From: Chlorobiota bacterium
GTDB lineage: Bacteria > Bacteroidota > Ignavibacteria > Tepidaquicellales > OLB5
Assembly (NCBI GenBank): GCA_022616535.1
Contig: JAKEEM010000070.1
Location: 1 to 51,044 of the forward strand
Length of the DNA: 51,044 bases
Direction of reading: 5' to 3'
The notes below the pieces were generated by a model. The model did no database searches, was not told the origin of the DNA, and saw only the letters and a program-made list of their open reading frames with translations. This document shows positions 24,311-32,674 of this stretch, piece by piece. The stretch's first letter is position 1. Each line of letters starts with the position of its first letter. Made by a program: the position numbers and the translations under genes.

Positions 24311-24730
24311 ATGAAATCATACCGCAAAGAGCTGTGGTTTAACACAAGCAGAAGAAGGGAGTATATAAATATAACGCATCTTGTAGAAGAATGTGTCAGG
24401 GAAAGCGGTGTTCAGGAGGGCATTGTTTTATGCAACGCTATGCATATAACCGCAAGCGTATTTATTAACGATGATGAAGGGGGACTCCATAGCGACTTCG
24501 AGAAATGGCTCGAAGGGCTTGCTCCCGAAAAGCCGTATGACGAGTACAGGCATAATGATACGGGAGAGGATAACGCCGATGCACATCTGAAAAGAACTGT
24601 TATGGGCAGAGAAGCAGTAGTAGCAATAACAAAAGGAAGGCTGGATTTCGGTCCATGGGAGGAGATATTTTACGGTGAATTTGACGGAAAAAGAAAAAAA
24701 AGGGTTTTGGTTAAAATAATAGGGGAGTAG
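24311..24730 (+). CDS. yjbQ: YjbQ family protein (UPF0047)
   Basis: 139 residues with the YjbQ pattern: a small beta-barrel with [15 protein letters not shown], then a conserved [17 protein letters not shown] motif holding His residues that fit metal/phosphate binding, and [13 protein letters not shown] near the end. The family has been linked to weak thiamine-phosphate synthase activity, but its true reaction is not firmly known. The thiamine operon at 42-48 kb has its own thiE, so this is probably not needed for coupling. Confidence 0.88.
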   Translation: MKSYRKELWFNTSRRREYINITHLVEECVRESGVQEGIVLCNAMHITASVFINDDEGGLHSDFEKWLEGLAPEKPYDEYRHNDTGEDNADAHLKRTVMGREAVVAITKGRLDFGPWEEIFYGEFDGKRKKRVLVKIIGE

Positions 24731-24731
24731 C

Positions 24732-26849
24732 TTATCTTCTTGCTTTATATACCGCTTCTTCGAAGGAAATTGTAAATTCCACTCCTTTATCAGGCGAGCT
24801 TTTAATTTCAACAGTGCCGTTCATTTGCTTTGAAAGCAGTGTAACAAGCTGGATGCCGAGGGTATCTGATTCAGTAATATTGATTCCCTTAGGCAGTCCG
24901 ATTCCGTCATCTTTGACTCTCAAAACAAACCTGTTGTTTCCCTGATTTAATAATGAAATATCAATAACTCCTTTCCTGTCGTTTGGAAAGGCATATTTAA
25001 TTGAATTTAAGACTAGTTCGTTAATTATAAGTCCGCAAGGAATAGCGGTATCGATATTCAGGGATAAATCTGATATGTTTATTTTTATCTCTACGTTTTT
25101 AAGCCTGAAGCCGTAGGAATTCCAGAAGTTATCGGTTAGATTTTTTACGTAATCATAAAAGTTAATTTTCTCGTAATCCTTTGTCGTATGCAGCTTGCTG
25201 TGGACAATAGCCATCGAATGAATTCTGCTTTCGGTTTCCTTCAGAATCTCAAGCATTTTGGGGTCGTTAATATAGTGCGACTGGAGCTTCACCAAAGACG
25301 ACATTATCTGAAGGTTATTTTTAACCCTGTGATGAACTTCCTGAAGCAAAACGTCCTTTTCCCTAAGAGATTTGGTAATCGTTCCGTATAAAATTGCATT
25401 TTCAATTGCAATTGCTATTTGTGACGAAACGGTCGAGAGTATCTCAAGCTGCGTCATAGTGAATGCATTCTCTTTTTGGTAATCCTGAAGCGTGATAACT
25501 CCTATGACCTTATCCCCCGTCATTATGGGAGATGAAAGAATAGATTTTGCTTTCCTGTTGTGTCTTGCTATCCCCAATGATTCAAAAAACTCGTTAATGG
25601 CGGAATTCAAAAGCAGCGGTCTTTTGGAATTAATTACATATTCAGTTAAGCCGTTTGAAAATTTTCTCCCCTCGTTATTTTCCATTTCACCTTCAATTGA
25701 ATAGTAGGGAAAAGTGATATAATCTTTCTCATCGTTGTAAAGGGCAATGTAAAGGTTATCAATATTAAACAGCCTGCCTAGCATATCGCTTATATCGTTT
25801 ATAGTTTTGTTAGGCTCAGCCAGTTTGCTTAAGGACTGCCCGATGCGGTTCAGGGCAGAAAGCTCGTTGTTTCTTTTAATCAGCTCGTCTTCGGCGAGTT
25901 TTTTCTCGGTTATATCGGTAACAAAGCCTTCGGTCGCAATGAGCTGGCCGTCATCTGAATAAACGCCGCGTCCCTGCTCCCAAACCCACTTGATATCTCC
26001 GTCTGCGCATTTGATTCTGTATGTTATCTGGTATGGCTTTTTTTCCTTTAGCGATTCGGTTACGGTTTTTCTGGCGGACTCCTTATCCTCCTCGTATACA
26101 ATCAAACCGTAATAAAGCCTTCCGTTTTGAAGTAATTCCTTAGTGCTGTAACCGGTCAGGTCAAACACTCCTTCGCTTATGTACTGAATCGACCAGCTGT
26201 CGGATTTTTTAATAACACGGTAAACATATCCCGGCAGGTTGCTGATTAATGTAGATAAAAAGCGCTGGCTTTCAGTAAAATCACGCTCCTGTTTTTTCCT
26301 GATATCAGTTTCAACAGCAGACGAAACCAGTGCAGAAACAGTTGTTGCGAAATCTATTTCTTCTCGTCTCCATTTTCTGGGTGAGGTCTCGTGGCATATT
26401 ATTCCGATGGTTTTGCCCCTGTAATGTATTGGTACATCCATCATGGAATAAATACCTCTTGGCAAAAGGTAATTTTTAGCAAATTCCGCAGTTTGCGGGT
26501 CATTTTGTGCATCATCTGCAGCTATGCACAACTGATTTTCTATTGATTTAAAATAATTAGGGTAATCCTTAACACTGATAGTTATTTCACTCGTATATTC
26601 ATCCAGCTTTTTAATGTATGAATAATCGCAGTAAACATATTGTCTATCTTCCGTATAAAACCAGATTGAGACTCTTTCTGAATCAAGTGTATGGGCTGCC
26701 TGCCGAATAACGGTTCTTAGAAACTCATTCAGGTTGTTTTTATCCAGAGTTTTCAACTCACTTAAAGCAGTATGAGAGCGGCTGAAAAAATTATCTTCGC
26801 AAGGATCTGAGTATAAAGCTGTTTTGTAATTTTCTTTAATTATGTCCAA
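24732..26849 (-). CDS. GAF-PAS-GAF sensor histidine kinase (HisKA_2 type)
   Basis: 705 residues, no transmembrane segment, so probably cytosolic. The N-terminal GAF domain covers about 25-195, PAS with PAC about 195-320 (ends in TEGFVTDITEKK), and a second GAF about 335-490. The phosphoacceptor domain is of the HisKA_2 class (EVHHRVKNNLQIMSSL, about 505-520). HATPase_c covers about 600-705, with NELVLNSIKYAF (N box), DDGIGLP and LGIQLVTLLSKQ. It senses an intracellular signal by GAF/PAS. No response regulator is adjacent, so the partner is elsewhere. It is convergent with yjbQ, separated by 1 bp. Confidence 0.9.
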   Translation of the reverse strand: MDIIKENYKTALYSDPCEDNFFSRSHTALSELKTLDKNNLNEFLRTVIRQAAHTLDSERVSIWFYTEDRQYVYCDYSYIKKLDEYTSEITISVKDYPNYFKSIENQLCIAADDAQNDPQTAEFAKNYLLPRGIYSMMDVPIHYRGKTIGIICHETSPRKWRREEIDFATTVSALVSSAVETDIRKKQERDFTESQRFLSTLISNLPGYVYRVIKKSDSWSIQYISEGVFDLTGYSTKELLQNGRLYYGLIVYEEDKESARKTVTESLKEKKPYQITYRIKCADGDIKWVWEQGRGVYSDDGQLIATEGFVTDITEKKLAEDELIKRNNELSALNRIGQSLSKLAEPNKTINDISDMLGRLFNIDNLYIALYNDEKDYITFPYYSIEGEMENNEGRKFSNGLTEYVINSKRPLLLNSAINEFFESLGIARHNRKAKSILSSPIMTGDKVIGVITLQDYQKENAFTMTQLEILSTVSSQIAIAIENAILYGTITKSLREKDVLLQEVHHRVKNNLQIMSSLVKLQSHYINDPKMLEILKETESRIHSMAIVHSKLHTTKDYEKINFYDYVKNLTDNFWNSYGFRLKNVEIKINISDLSLNIDTAIPCGLIINELVLNSIKYAFPNDRKGVIDISLLNQGNNRFVLRVKDDGIGLPKGINITESDTLGIQLVTLLSKQMNGTVEIKSSPDKGVEFTISFEEAVYKARR

Positions 26850-26876
26850 ATTTACTTTCTAATATTGGGACAAAAA

Positions 26877-26916
26877 AAGAGAGTGTCCCAATTAAATAAC
26901 ACTCTCTCTCAATTTT
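26877..26916 (-). terminator. Rho-independent terminator after the 26931 T9SS gene
   Basis: On the minus strand GAGAGTGT...ACACTCTC followed by TTTTTTT. It separates the T9SS gene from the kinase gene downstream. Confidence 0.8.
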
Positions 26917-26930
26917 TTACTGCCTTGCGT

Positions 26931-27857
26931 TTATTTTGTCAGTATCATTTTTTTTGTTTCAACGAAGCTGCCGGCACTTAACATGTAGAAGTAAACACCG
27001 CTGCTAAATCCTGAAGCATCCCAGTTTACAATATATGTCCCCGTATTTTGAGATTTATTTACAATTTCATCAACTTCCCGGCCTGTCATATCGTAAACTT
27101 TCAATGTTACCTGAGTATTTTCGAGTATGGTATACTCAATAGTTGTAACCGGGTTAAACGGATTGGGATAGTTTTGTCCGAGTACATAAGTTTTCGGTGC
27201 CCCAAGCTCTTTTTCGTTAAATCCTATCGGACTCAAATCTGCAATTAAATCAATTACTCCGTCTGCACTGTAATTAAGTGCATCTGCGTCTTCCTCGCTT
27301 AACATATTGGAAATTTCCAGTATGGTTACCCTTAGCTTGAATAAATACATCCCCAAAATCGCTAAGAGTCTGCGGTCCTGTTCCAGCTGGCTTCGGGCAA
27401 ATTCCAACCTGCTATTAAGAATATTTCCTTGGCTCGAGCTTAAACTTAAATCGGCAATAAGGTCTATAACGCCGTCCTGAATGTTTTCAATGCTTTCGGC
27501 AGCTGTTGGGGCAGCTGTTTTGAAACTGAAGTATTGGGAAGGGACACTTGACCCGTAGTAAATATGAGAAAATACTCTCCAAAAATATCTTGTATCCGGC
27601 TGAGTTTGTTCGGCAGGAATAGTGTAAGTCGATGTAAACGAATCACAGGTATCAATCTGCTTGTTATTACCTGCAGTGTCGGTTGTTATTTCTATAATGT
27701 AGCAATCAATACCGGCAACGTCCAGCCAGTCGAGTATAACGGGTTCAATAACAACGGAAGTTCCTTTAGGCGGCTCTACAAGGATTGGAGAGTCCAGAGA
27801 AAATGCCCCGGATGAAATAAACAACAAAAGAAAACAAAACTGTAGTATTTTTTTCAT
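26931..27857 (-). CDS. Secreted Fn3-like T9SS protein with a duplicated 11-residue motif
   Basis: 308 residues. Signal peptide 1-20, then a fibronectin-III-like domain (about 25-115: PKGTSVVIEPVILDWLDVAG, RYFWRVFSH). Residues of about 120-210 are a helical segment in which DGVIDLIADLS occurs twice, at 128-138 and 199-209, enclosing a charged helical stretch. The last 90 residues are the T9SS tail (QNYPNPFNPVTTIEY to KKMILTK). The Fn3 part may bind sugars or protein. The repeated motif has no known name and could be an intramolecular helical hairpin. Own terminator follows. Confidence 0.82.
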   Translation of the reverse strand: MKKILQFCFLLLFISSGAFSLDSPILVEPPKGTSVVIEPVILDWLDVAGIDCYIIEITTDTAGNNKQIDTCDSFTSTYTIPAEQTQPDTRYFWRVFSHIYYGSSVPSQYFSFKTAAPTAAESIENIQDGVIDLIADLSLSSSQGNILNSRLEFARSQLEQDRRLLAILGMYLFKLRVTILEISNMLSEEDADALNYSADGVIDLIADLSPIGFNEKELGAPKTYVLGQNYPNPFNPVTTIEYTILENTQVTLKVYDMTGREVDEIVNKSQNTGTYIVNWDASGFSSGVYFYMLSAGSFVETKKMILTK

Positions 27858-27968
27858 GCTGATTTCCTTTAAGTTTATTCCCCACTTAGTTTAAATATAA
27901 TTAATAATCACATAAAGTCAAATATATTTCGTTATTTATTCATCACCCAAAAACGTGATTTTTAATCA

Positions 27969-28241
27969 TTATTTTTCAGGAACATAGCCGTCTGGCATTC
28001 TGTAATTATCTGTAAAAAAATACTCCTCCGCCTTTTGTTCAAACACCTGGTCTGCCATTGGACTTGTAAGGTCAAGGCGATATTCGTTTACGACCATTTT
28101 AAAGTATTCCAGAAATTCCAGCCATGCCTGCTTAGAGACGTTTTCGTAAATTTTTTTTCCAAGCTCATTTGGCATCGGGGGAGCGTCAAGCCCTGGCAGC
28201 TCAGCCCCGAGCTTTATACACTTTACAAGTCTTTCAGCCAT
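27969..28241 (-). CDS. Fe(2+)-trafficking protein, YggX-like
   Basis: 90 residues matching the YggX/oxidative-damage-protection family: VKCIKLGAELPGLDAPPMP, then GKKIYENVSKQAWLEFLEY and a C-terminal Y-F-F-x-D-x-Y...PDGYVPE. One conserved Cys is present near the start (residue 8). It helps iron handling and protects iron-sulfur enzymes from oxidative damage. It is a single-gene unit divergent from the M61 peptidase gene. Confidence 0.88.
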   Translation of the reverse strand: MAERLVKCIKLGAELPGLDAPPMPNELGKKIYENVSKQAWLEFLEYFKMVVNEYRLDLTSPMADQVFEQKAEEYFFTDNYRMPDGYVPEK

Positions 28242-28360
28242 CCTATTTGATATTCCGTTGCTTAATTTTTATACTTTGGATAATATGGCAAATATTGATT
28301 CAATTTAATATGTAAAAAGAATAATACTAATAATTTGGTAAATTTTTAACAACTTTGTGT

Positions 28361-30166
28361 ATGAAATTGTTTTTAATAAATTTATTAATAACTTTATCGG
28401 CGGGATTAATTTTTAATATGACAAATGCCCAAAATGTTTCGGTTAATTATTCACTGGCAATGCCCAAACCTTCCACCCATTATTTTGAAGTTGAAATATT
28501 TTTTGATGGATTTGCCAAAGAAGATAAATCCATTGATTTAACTCTCCCTGTCTGGCGCCCGGGCAGGTATTTGATTTTTGATTTTGCCTCCGGTGTTCAG
28601 GATTTTGAAGTATATAGCGGTTCATCCAATCCATTGAAATGGTTTAAAACCGATAAATCGACCTGGAGGGTTGAAACAAATTCAAGCACCAAAATTTCTG
28701 TTAAATATAAAGTTTTTGCAAATGAGTTTTCCCTGCGCACAAGGGGACTTGACGATAACCATGGATTTGTAAACGGAACATCTGTGTTTATGTATTCAGA
28801 AAAATACAGGAAAAATCCTTTAACTTTGAAGGTAATGCCGTATAATGGCTGGCATGTTACAACAGGACTTGATAATACTGAAGATAACCTTAATGAATTT
28901 ACCGCGCCTGATTATGACTATCTTGCGGATTGCCCTTTAGAAATCGGCACTCAAACTGACTTTGATTTTGATGTTGAGGGCAGGAAGCATATCATAAGTA
29001 TTTATGGTGAAGCTAAATATGACAGGCAAAGGTTAATTGATGATTTTACAAAAATTATTAAAAAAAATTACGATTTCTGGGGAAATGTGCCTTACGAAAA
29101 ATATGTATTTATTATTCACATAAATCCGCATACAGGCGGGGGTACGGAGCATATTAATTCGACTGTGCTCGCAATAAGGCCACAGTCTTTCGAAACAGAG
29201 GCCGGATATGCTGGCATTCTTCGTTTAGTCTCGCATGAGTTTTTCCATACGTGGAATGTTAAACAGCTCAAGCCAAAAGGACTGACACCATACGACTATT
29301 CAAAAGAAAACTACACATCGGAGCTTTGGATAGCCGAAGGGGGTACCTCTTATTATGACGGTTTAATGCTCGTTAGGACTGGACAGATGAAGGCGGAGGA
29401 TTTTTATAAAGAAGTAGCCCGCGGGGTTGAAGACGAACGCCGGCGTCCGGGCAATCGCATACAGTCCGTAGCTGAATCAAGCTTTGACGCATGGGTTAAG
29501 TTTTGGAAACGCACACCCAATGCATATAACTCAGAATCCGACTACTATGGCAAGGGCTCATACGTATGCCTTGTGCTTGATTTGGAAATACGCAATGCCT
29601 CAAAAAACAGGCATTCGCTTGATGATGTTTTCAAAGCTATGTATGAGCGGTTCCCCTTGGACGTTAAGGGATATACAAATGAGGATTTTCAAAAAACCAG
29701 TGAGGAGTTTGCAGGCGTGAGCTTGCAGCAGTTTTTTGATGACTATGTATATGGCACTAAGCCAATTGAGTGGGAAAAGTATTTAAGCTATGCAGGGCTT
29801 AAGCTTAAATCCGATGACAGCACCGTTGTTCCTGTCGTGGGCATAAAAGCTTCAAGACAAGGCGGCAAAATCATTATTGATGAAATTATTACAAGCTCCT
29901 CGGCTGAAAATGCGGGACTTATGTCAGGCGATGAAATAATTGCTTATGACGGCTCGCGTTTAAGCTATGAAGATATGGAAAAACGAATAAAAGTGCTTAA
30001 AGCAGGTGATAAAGTCAAATTAACGATATTCAGAGCCGATAACCTTAAGGAATTTACATTAATTCTTGAGGAAAAAAAGCTCGCGAATTATTACCTTTGG
30101 AAAACAGAAAATCCGAATGCATTGCAGAAAGAGATTTACGAGGACTGGCTCGAAGTGAGATGGTGA
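28361..30166 (+). CDS. M61-family aminopeptidase with PDZ domain
   Basis: 601 residues from the ATG at 28361; the frame is open two codons upstream to a TTG. It has a signal peptide (ending NAQ). N-terminal beta-rich domain, then the zinc site HEFFHTWNVK (about residues 295-304), with the third ligand Glu in WIAEGGTSYYDG. A PDZ domain follows near the C-terminus (about 490-585: SSAENAGLMSGDEIIAYDG). Enzymes of this group are glycyl aminopeptidases or related envelope peptidases. It is exported and probably periplasmic or surface exposed. Confidence 0.88.
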   Translation: MKLFLINLLITLSAGLIFNMTNAQNVSVNYSLAMPKPSTHYFEVEIFFDGFAKEDKSIDLTLPVWRPGRYLIFDFASGVQDFEVYSGSSNPLKWFKTDKSTWRVETNSSTKISVKYKVFANEFSLRTRGLDDNHGFVNGTSVFMYSEKYRKNPLTLKVMPYNGWHVTTGLDNTEDNLNEFTAPDYDYLADCPLEIGTQTDFDFDVEGRKHIISIYGEAKYDRQRLIDDFTKIIKKNYDFWGNVPYEKYVFIIHINPHTGGGTEHINSTVLAIRPQSFETEAGYAGILRLVSHEFFHTWNVKQLKPKGLTPYDYSKENYTSELWIAEGGTSYYDGLMLVRTGQMKAEDFYKEVARGVEDERRRPGNRIQSVAESSFDAWVKFWKRTPNAYNSESDYYGKGSYVCLVLDLEIRNASKNRHSLDDVFKAMYERFPLDVKGYTNEDFQKTSEEFAGVSLQQFFDDYVYGTKPIEWEKYLSYAGLKLKSDDSTVVPVVGIKASRQGGKIIIDEIITSSSAENAGLMSGDEIIAYDGSRLSYEDMEKRIKVLKAGDKVKLTIFRADNLKEFTLILEEKKLANYYLWKTENPNALQKEIYEDWLEVRW

Positions 30167-30247
30167 AATAATGAGACGCTGAAATAGTTACTTAACCCCC
30201 ATTGTTGGTGTTGTCACAATGAAAAACATCTCTCTAGGGCGGTATTT

Positions 30248-30508
30248 TCACATTTGTTTACCCAAACCCATTGATTTTAATTGCTCAAAATCGATGTTGC
30301 CTGAACAGCACTCAGCCAGAACACCGTCTATTACCACGCTTGGCAGTCTTTTAATACCAAATGATTTACTTCTGTTCAGTGCATTGGGGCTCTGGTTAAC
30401 GTTCAGCACTTCAATGTCACAGCATGAGCACGCAAGCTCTTTTATTTTCTGAACCTGTTCATCACAAACGGGGCACCCGGCTGTAAATATTTCAATTTTT
30501 CTTTTCAT
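30248..30508 (-). CDS. CPVC thioredoxin-like protein in a mer-type operon
   Basis: 86 residues forming a minimal thioredoxin/glutaredoxin fold with an active-site-like CPVC (12-15), a second pair CSCC (about 27-30), and the cis-Pro loop RLPSVVIDG. Cys67 and Cys68 lie in a late ECCSG. Such small proteins accompany MerR regulators in mercury or related metal-resistance loci. It overlaps the merR-like gene by 17 nt and is co-transcribed with it. MerA, MerT and MerP are absent here, so function in mercury handling is uncertain; it may bind thiophilic metals. Confidence 0.75.
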   Translation of the reverse strand: MKRKIEIFTAGCPVCDEQVQKIKELACSCCDIEVLNVNQSPNALNRSKSFGIKRLPSVVIDGVLAECCSGNIDFEQLKSMGLGKQM

Positions 30509-30896
30509 AAATTACTACTTTATTATTTCTTATTGATTTAATTATCGAACAATTTTGTATTTCCCCAGACTTCGGGCAGCTCTTAATCAAAGTATTCAAT
30601 TTCAATGCCAGCTCTTTATAAAATTCTAATTTTTGCTGAACTTCATTTAGCTTAGCGGATGTTAATTCGTATAAATCTTCGCAGCTTTCAAAATTCAAAA
30701 TGCTTTTGATTTCTTTTAATGTAAAGCCAAGCTGCTTTGCTTTTTTTATGTAATTGATTGTATCAACGTCATCTCTTGTATAGTTTCTGTATCCGGATTC
30801 CTTAGTTTTGGGCTTGGGAATAAGCTTTAAGGATTCGTAGTATCTTATTGTTTCTGTGTTTAAATTTGTTAATTTTGCCAGCTGCCCTATTGTCAT
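30492..30896 (-). CDS. MerR-family metal-sensing regulator
   Basis: 134 residues. N-terminal winged HTH (MTIGQLAKLTNLNTETIRYY), the KESGYRNYTRDDV stretch and a long dimerisation helix. Three cysteines lie at the places used by MerR for Hg(II): one before the helix (SCEDLYEL, about 82) and two in the C-terminal loop (SCPKSGEIQNCS). This indicates a soft-metal sensor such as Hg(II). It activates from its own overlong-spacer promoter, which here controls itself and the CPVC protein. Confidence 0.85.
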   Translation of the reverse strand: MTIGQLAKLTNLNTETIRYYESLKLIPKPKTKESGYRNYTRDDVDTINYIKKAKQLGFTLKEIKSILNFESCEDLYELTSAKLNEVQQKLEFYKELALKLNTLIKSCPKSGEIQNCSIIKSIRNNKVVIYEKKN

Positions 30897-30903
30897 AATA
30901 CAA

Positions 30904-30934
30904 ATATAATATCTGTAGTATACTTTAGAGTCAA
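30904..30934 (-). promoter_or_regulatory. MerR-type promoter/operator with 19-bp spacer
   Basis: On the minus strand: TTGACT (-35, 30934-30929), 19 bp, TTATAT (-10, 30909-30904). The dyad CTnnAGTATACTnnAG (30913-30928) sits in the spacer, as MerR-family operators do. The long spacer explains metal-dependent activation by DNA untwisting, known for MerR. Confidence 0.65.
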
Positions 30935-30984
30935 GGGTAAAAATTTATTCACATTGTAATAAAAAATCAGGATGTAAAAGTCAA

Positions 30985-31015
30985 GAGGATTTAAACGAAA
31001 AATCGCTAAATCCTC
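30985..31015. terminator. Hairpin GAGGATTTA/TAAATCCTC in the gap upstream of merR-like
   Basis: A 9-bp perfect stem in the 234-bp gap between the lipoprotein and merR-like genes. There is no strong T-run on the minus strand after it. It could end the transcript from the lipoprotein gene or be a repeat. The rest of the gap shows no gene. Confidence 0.4.
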
Positions 31016-31130
31016 AATTTCAAAACAACCCACTACCTATTATTTGGTAGGGGTGAAATAGAAAGTTAGTGAAATGGTGAAATGGGGGATAAAACTCTGC
31101 GGCTTTGCGACTTTGCGATAAAACGCTTTT

Positions 31131-31496
31131 TTATTCCAGATTTTCTTTATTGGTTCCGGTCCAGTTAACCAGCCCTTTGCGAACCTGTTCCGAAAGCTGG
31201 GACCAGTTAAAACGTATTGGATTGTACTCATCACCGAATAAAACGATTTGCTGAAAAGGTTCGTTTGAGCGGATATCAATAGTTACTGTGTAGCGTTCCA
31301 TTTTCGGGTCGATTCCCAAATCGTCCTGAAGCTTTACGAAGATATCGTCATCATAGGCGTCGGCAAGAATACGGAAGTATTTGGATTTTTTTAAATCCTT
31401 GGTGTTTGTGGAAATTTTTGTCCCAGAGCAGGAAATAAATGAAATTACAAAACTTGATGATAAAAATAAAAGGATAATTTTTAAATGTGTTTTCAA
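31131..31496 (-). CDS. Small lipoprotein of unknown function
   Basis: 121 residues. Signal sequence with a lipobox-type end at FISC (Cys at about residue 23), so lipidated and anchored in a membrane. The mature part has alternating charged/beta segments (YTVTIDIRSNEPFQQIVLFG). No domain is recognised. It follows moxR by 127 nt containing repeats. Confidence 0.7.
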   Translation of the reverse strand: MKTHLKIILLFLSSSFVISFISCSGTKISTNTKDLKKSKYFRILADAYDDDIFVKLQDDLGIDPKMERYTVTIDIRSNEPFQQIVLFGDEYNPIRFNWSQLSEQVRKGLVNWTGTNKENLE

Positions 31497-31517
31497 AATA
31501 TTAGCTCTTTTATAATA

Positions 31518-31536
31518 GCCCCATCTTTAGAGGGGG
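31518..31536. repeat. Partial CCCC...GGGGG palindrome
   Basis: GCCCCATCTTTAGAGGGGGT is a decayed relative of the perfect palindromes at 32604-32622 and 32680-32699. Confidence 0.45.
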
Positions 31537-31597
31537 TTTGATTCTTGAAAATTTTGGCTCCTGCGGTAATTAAATAATTCTCTTCGCAAATCAGTCT

Positions 31598-31620
31598 GGA
31601 TTCCCGCCTTTGCGGAATGA
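31598..31620. repeat. Repeat GGATTCCCGCCTTTGCGGAATGAC
   Basis: An inverted-repeat element (GATTCCCGC/GCGGAAT) between moxR and the lipoprotein gene, of the widespread dispersed palindromic type; it lies just after the moxR stop. Confidence 0.5.
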
Positions 31621-31623
31621 CGA

Positions 31624-32667
31624 CTATTCATTAATTAGTTTCTCAATTATATCGATAGTTTTAATACCGTCTGCTTCGGCGTTGAAATTGGTTAACAGCC
31701 GGTGCCTCAGCACAGGTTTTGAGACTTTCTTTATATCGTCAATTTCCGGTGAGTATCTTCCGCTCAATATTGCATTTGTTTTTGCCCCTAAAATCAGATA
31801 CTGCGAAGCCCTTGGTCCAGCACCCCAGCTCAGCCAGTCCTTAATATACTTGGGCGCATTTGGATTAGCCGGGCGGGTTTTATTTACTGTGGATACAGTA
31901 TAATCGATAACATTATCTGCAACGGGCACGCGCCTTACTAAATCCTGCAATAAAATGATTTCCTCTTTTTTTAGCGTAATATTCAGCTGAGGGGTATACA
32001 TGCTTGTCGTATATTTAATGATGTCCATTTCCTCGCTTGCGCTGGGGTAATCGAGCCAAACGTTAAACATAAACCTGTCGAGCTGTGCCTCCGGTAAGGG
32101 ATAGGTTCCCTCATGCTCAATGGGATTCTGTGTTGCAAGGACAAAAAACGGCTCATCAAGTGTATATGTTGTGCCTGCGGCGGTGACTTTATGCTCCTGC
32201 ATTGCTTCAAGCAGGGCTGACTGTGTTTTAGGAGGTGTTCGGTTGACTTCATCGGCAAGAATCATATTTGCAAAAACCGGTCCCCTTACAAACTTGAATG
32301 CTTTTGAGCCGGTCGATAAATCTTCTTCAATTATTTCAGTGCCGATTATGTCCGATGGCATTAAATCGGGAGTAAATTGTATTCGGCTGAACTTTAGCTC
32401 AAGCACGTCCGCCAGAGTCTTCACAAGCAGCGTTTTTGCCAGTCCCGGCACCCCTACAAGCAGACAGTGTCCGCGAGAAAGAATTGCAATAATAATCTGG
32501 TCAATGATTGCTTCCTGCCCGACAATTACTTTTGCGACTTCCTTTTTAAGTTCATTAAACTTTTGGTTAAGGTATTTTACAAGCTCAACGTCATTTTGTG
32601 ATTCCCCCTTGGAAAAGGGGGGTTCACCGTTCACTGGGACTTTACTTTGAGTTTTTGTTTTTTCCAT
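31624..32667 (-). CDS. MoxR-family AAA+ ATPase
   Basis: 347 residues. Walker A GVPGLAKT (about 67-74), Walker B ILADEVNR (about 130-137), sensor ATQNPIEHEGTYPLPEAQLDRF. MoxR proteins are chaperone-like ATPases that usually work with a DUF58/VWA protein. No such partner is adjacent; the upstream genes are M16 peptidases. The first 25 residues (VNGEPPFSKGESQND) are encoded partly by an inserted palindrome and look dispensable, so the original start may have been at about 32580. Confidence 0.9.
   Translation of the reverse strand: MEKTKTQSKVPVNGEPPFSKGESQNDVELVKYLNQKFNELKKEVAKVIVGQEAIIDQIIIAILSRGHCLLVGVPGLAKTLLVKTLADVLELKFSRIQFTPDLMPSDIIGTEIIEEDLSTGSKAFKFVRGPVFANMILADEVNRTPPKTQSALLEAMQEHKVTAAGTTYTLDEPFFVLATQNPIEHEGTYPLPEAQLDRFMFNVWLDYPSASEEMDIIKYTTSMYTPQLNITLKKEEIILLQDLVRRVPVADNVIDYTVSTVNKTRPANPNAPKYIKDWLSWGAGPRASQYLILGAKTNAILSGRYSPEIDDIKKVSKPVLRHRLLTNFNAEADGIKTIDIIEKLINE
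32604..32622. repeat. Palindrome CCCCCTT...GGGGGG inside moxR N-terminus
   Basis: CCCCCTTGGAAAAGGGGGG read in the gene gives PPFSKG. Paired with the copy at 32680-32699, which encodes PPLEKG at the end of the preceding gene. Confidence 0.75.
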
Positions 32668-32674
32668 TAATTAA

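Noticed and set aside
32120-32650. 176-codon ORF on the plus strand inside moxR
   Set aside because: It is the antisense shadow of the MoxR gene; no motif, no ribosome site, and Walker motifs are clear on the other strand.
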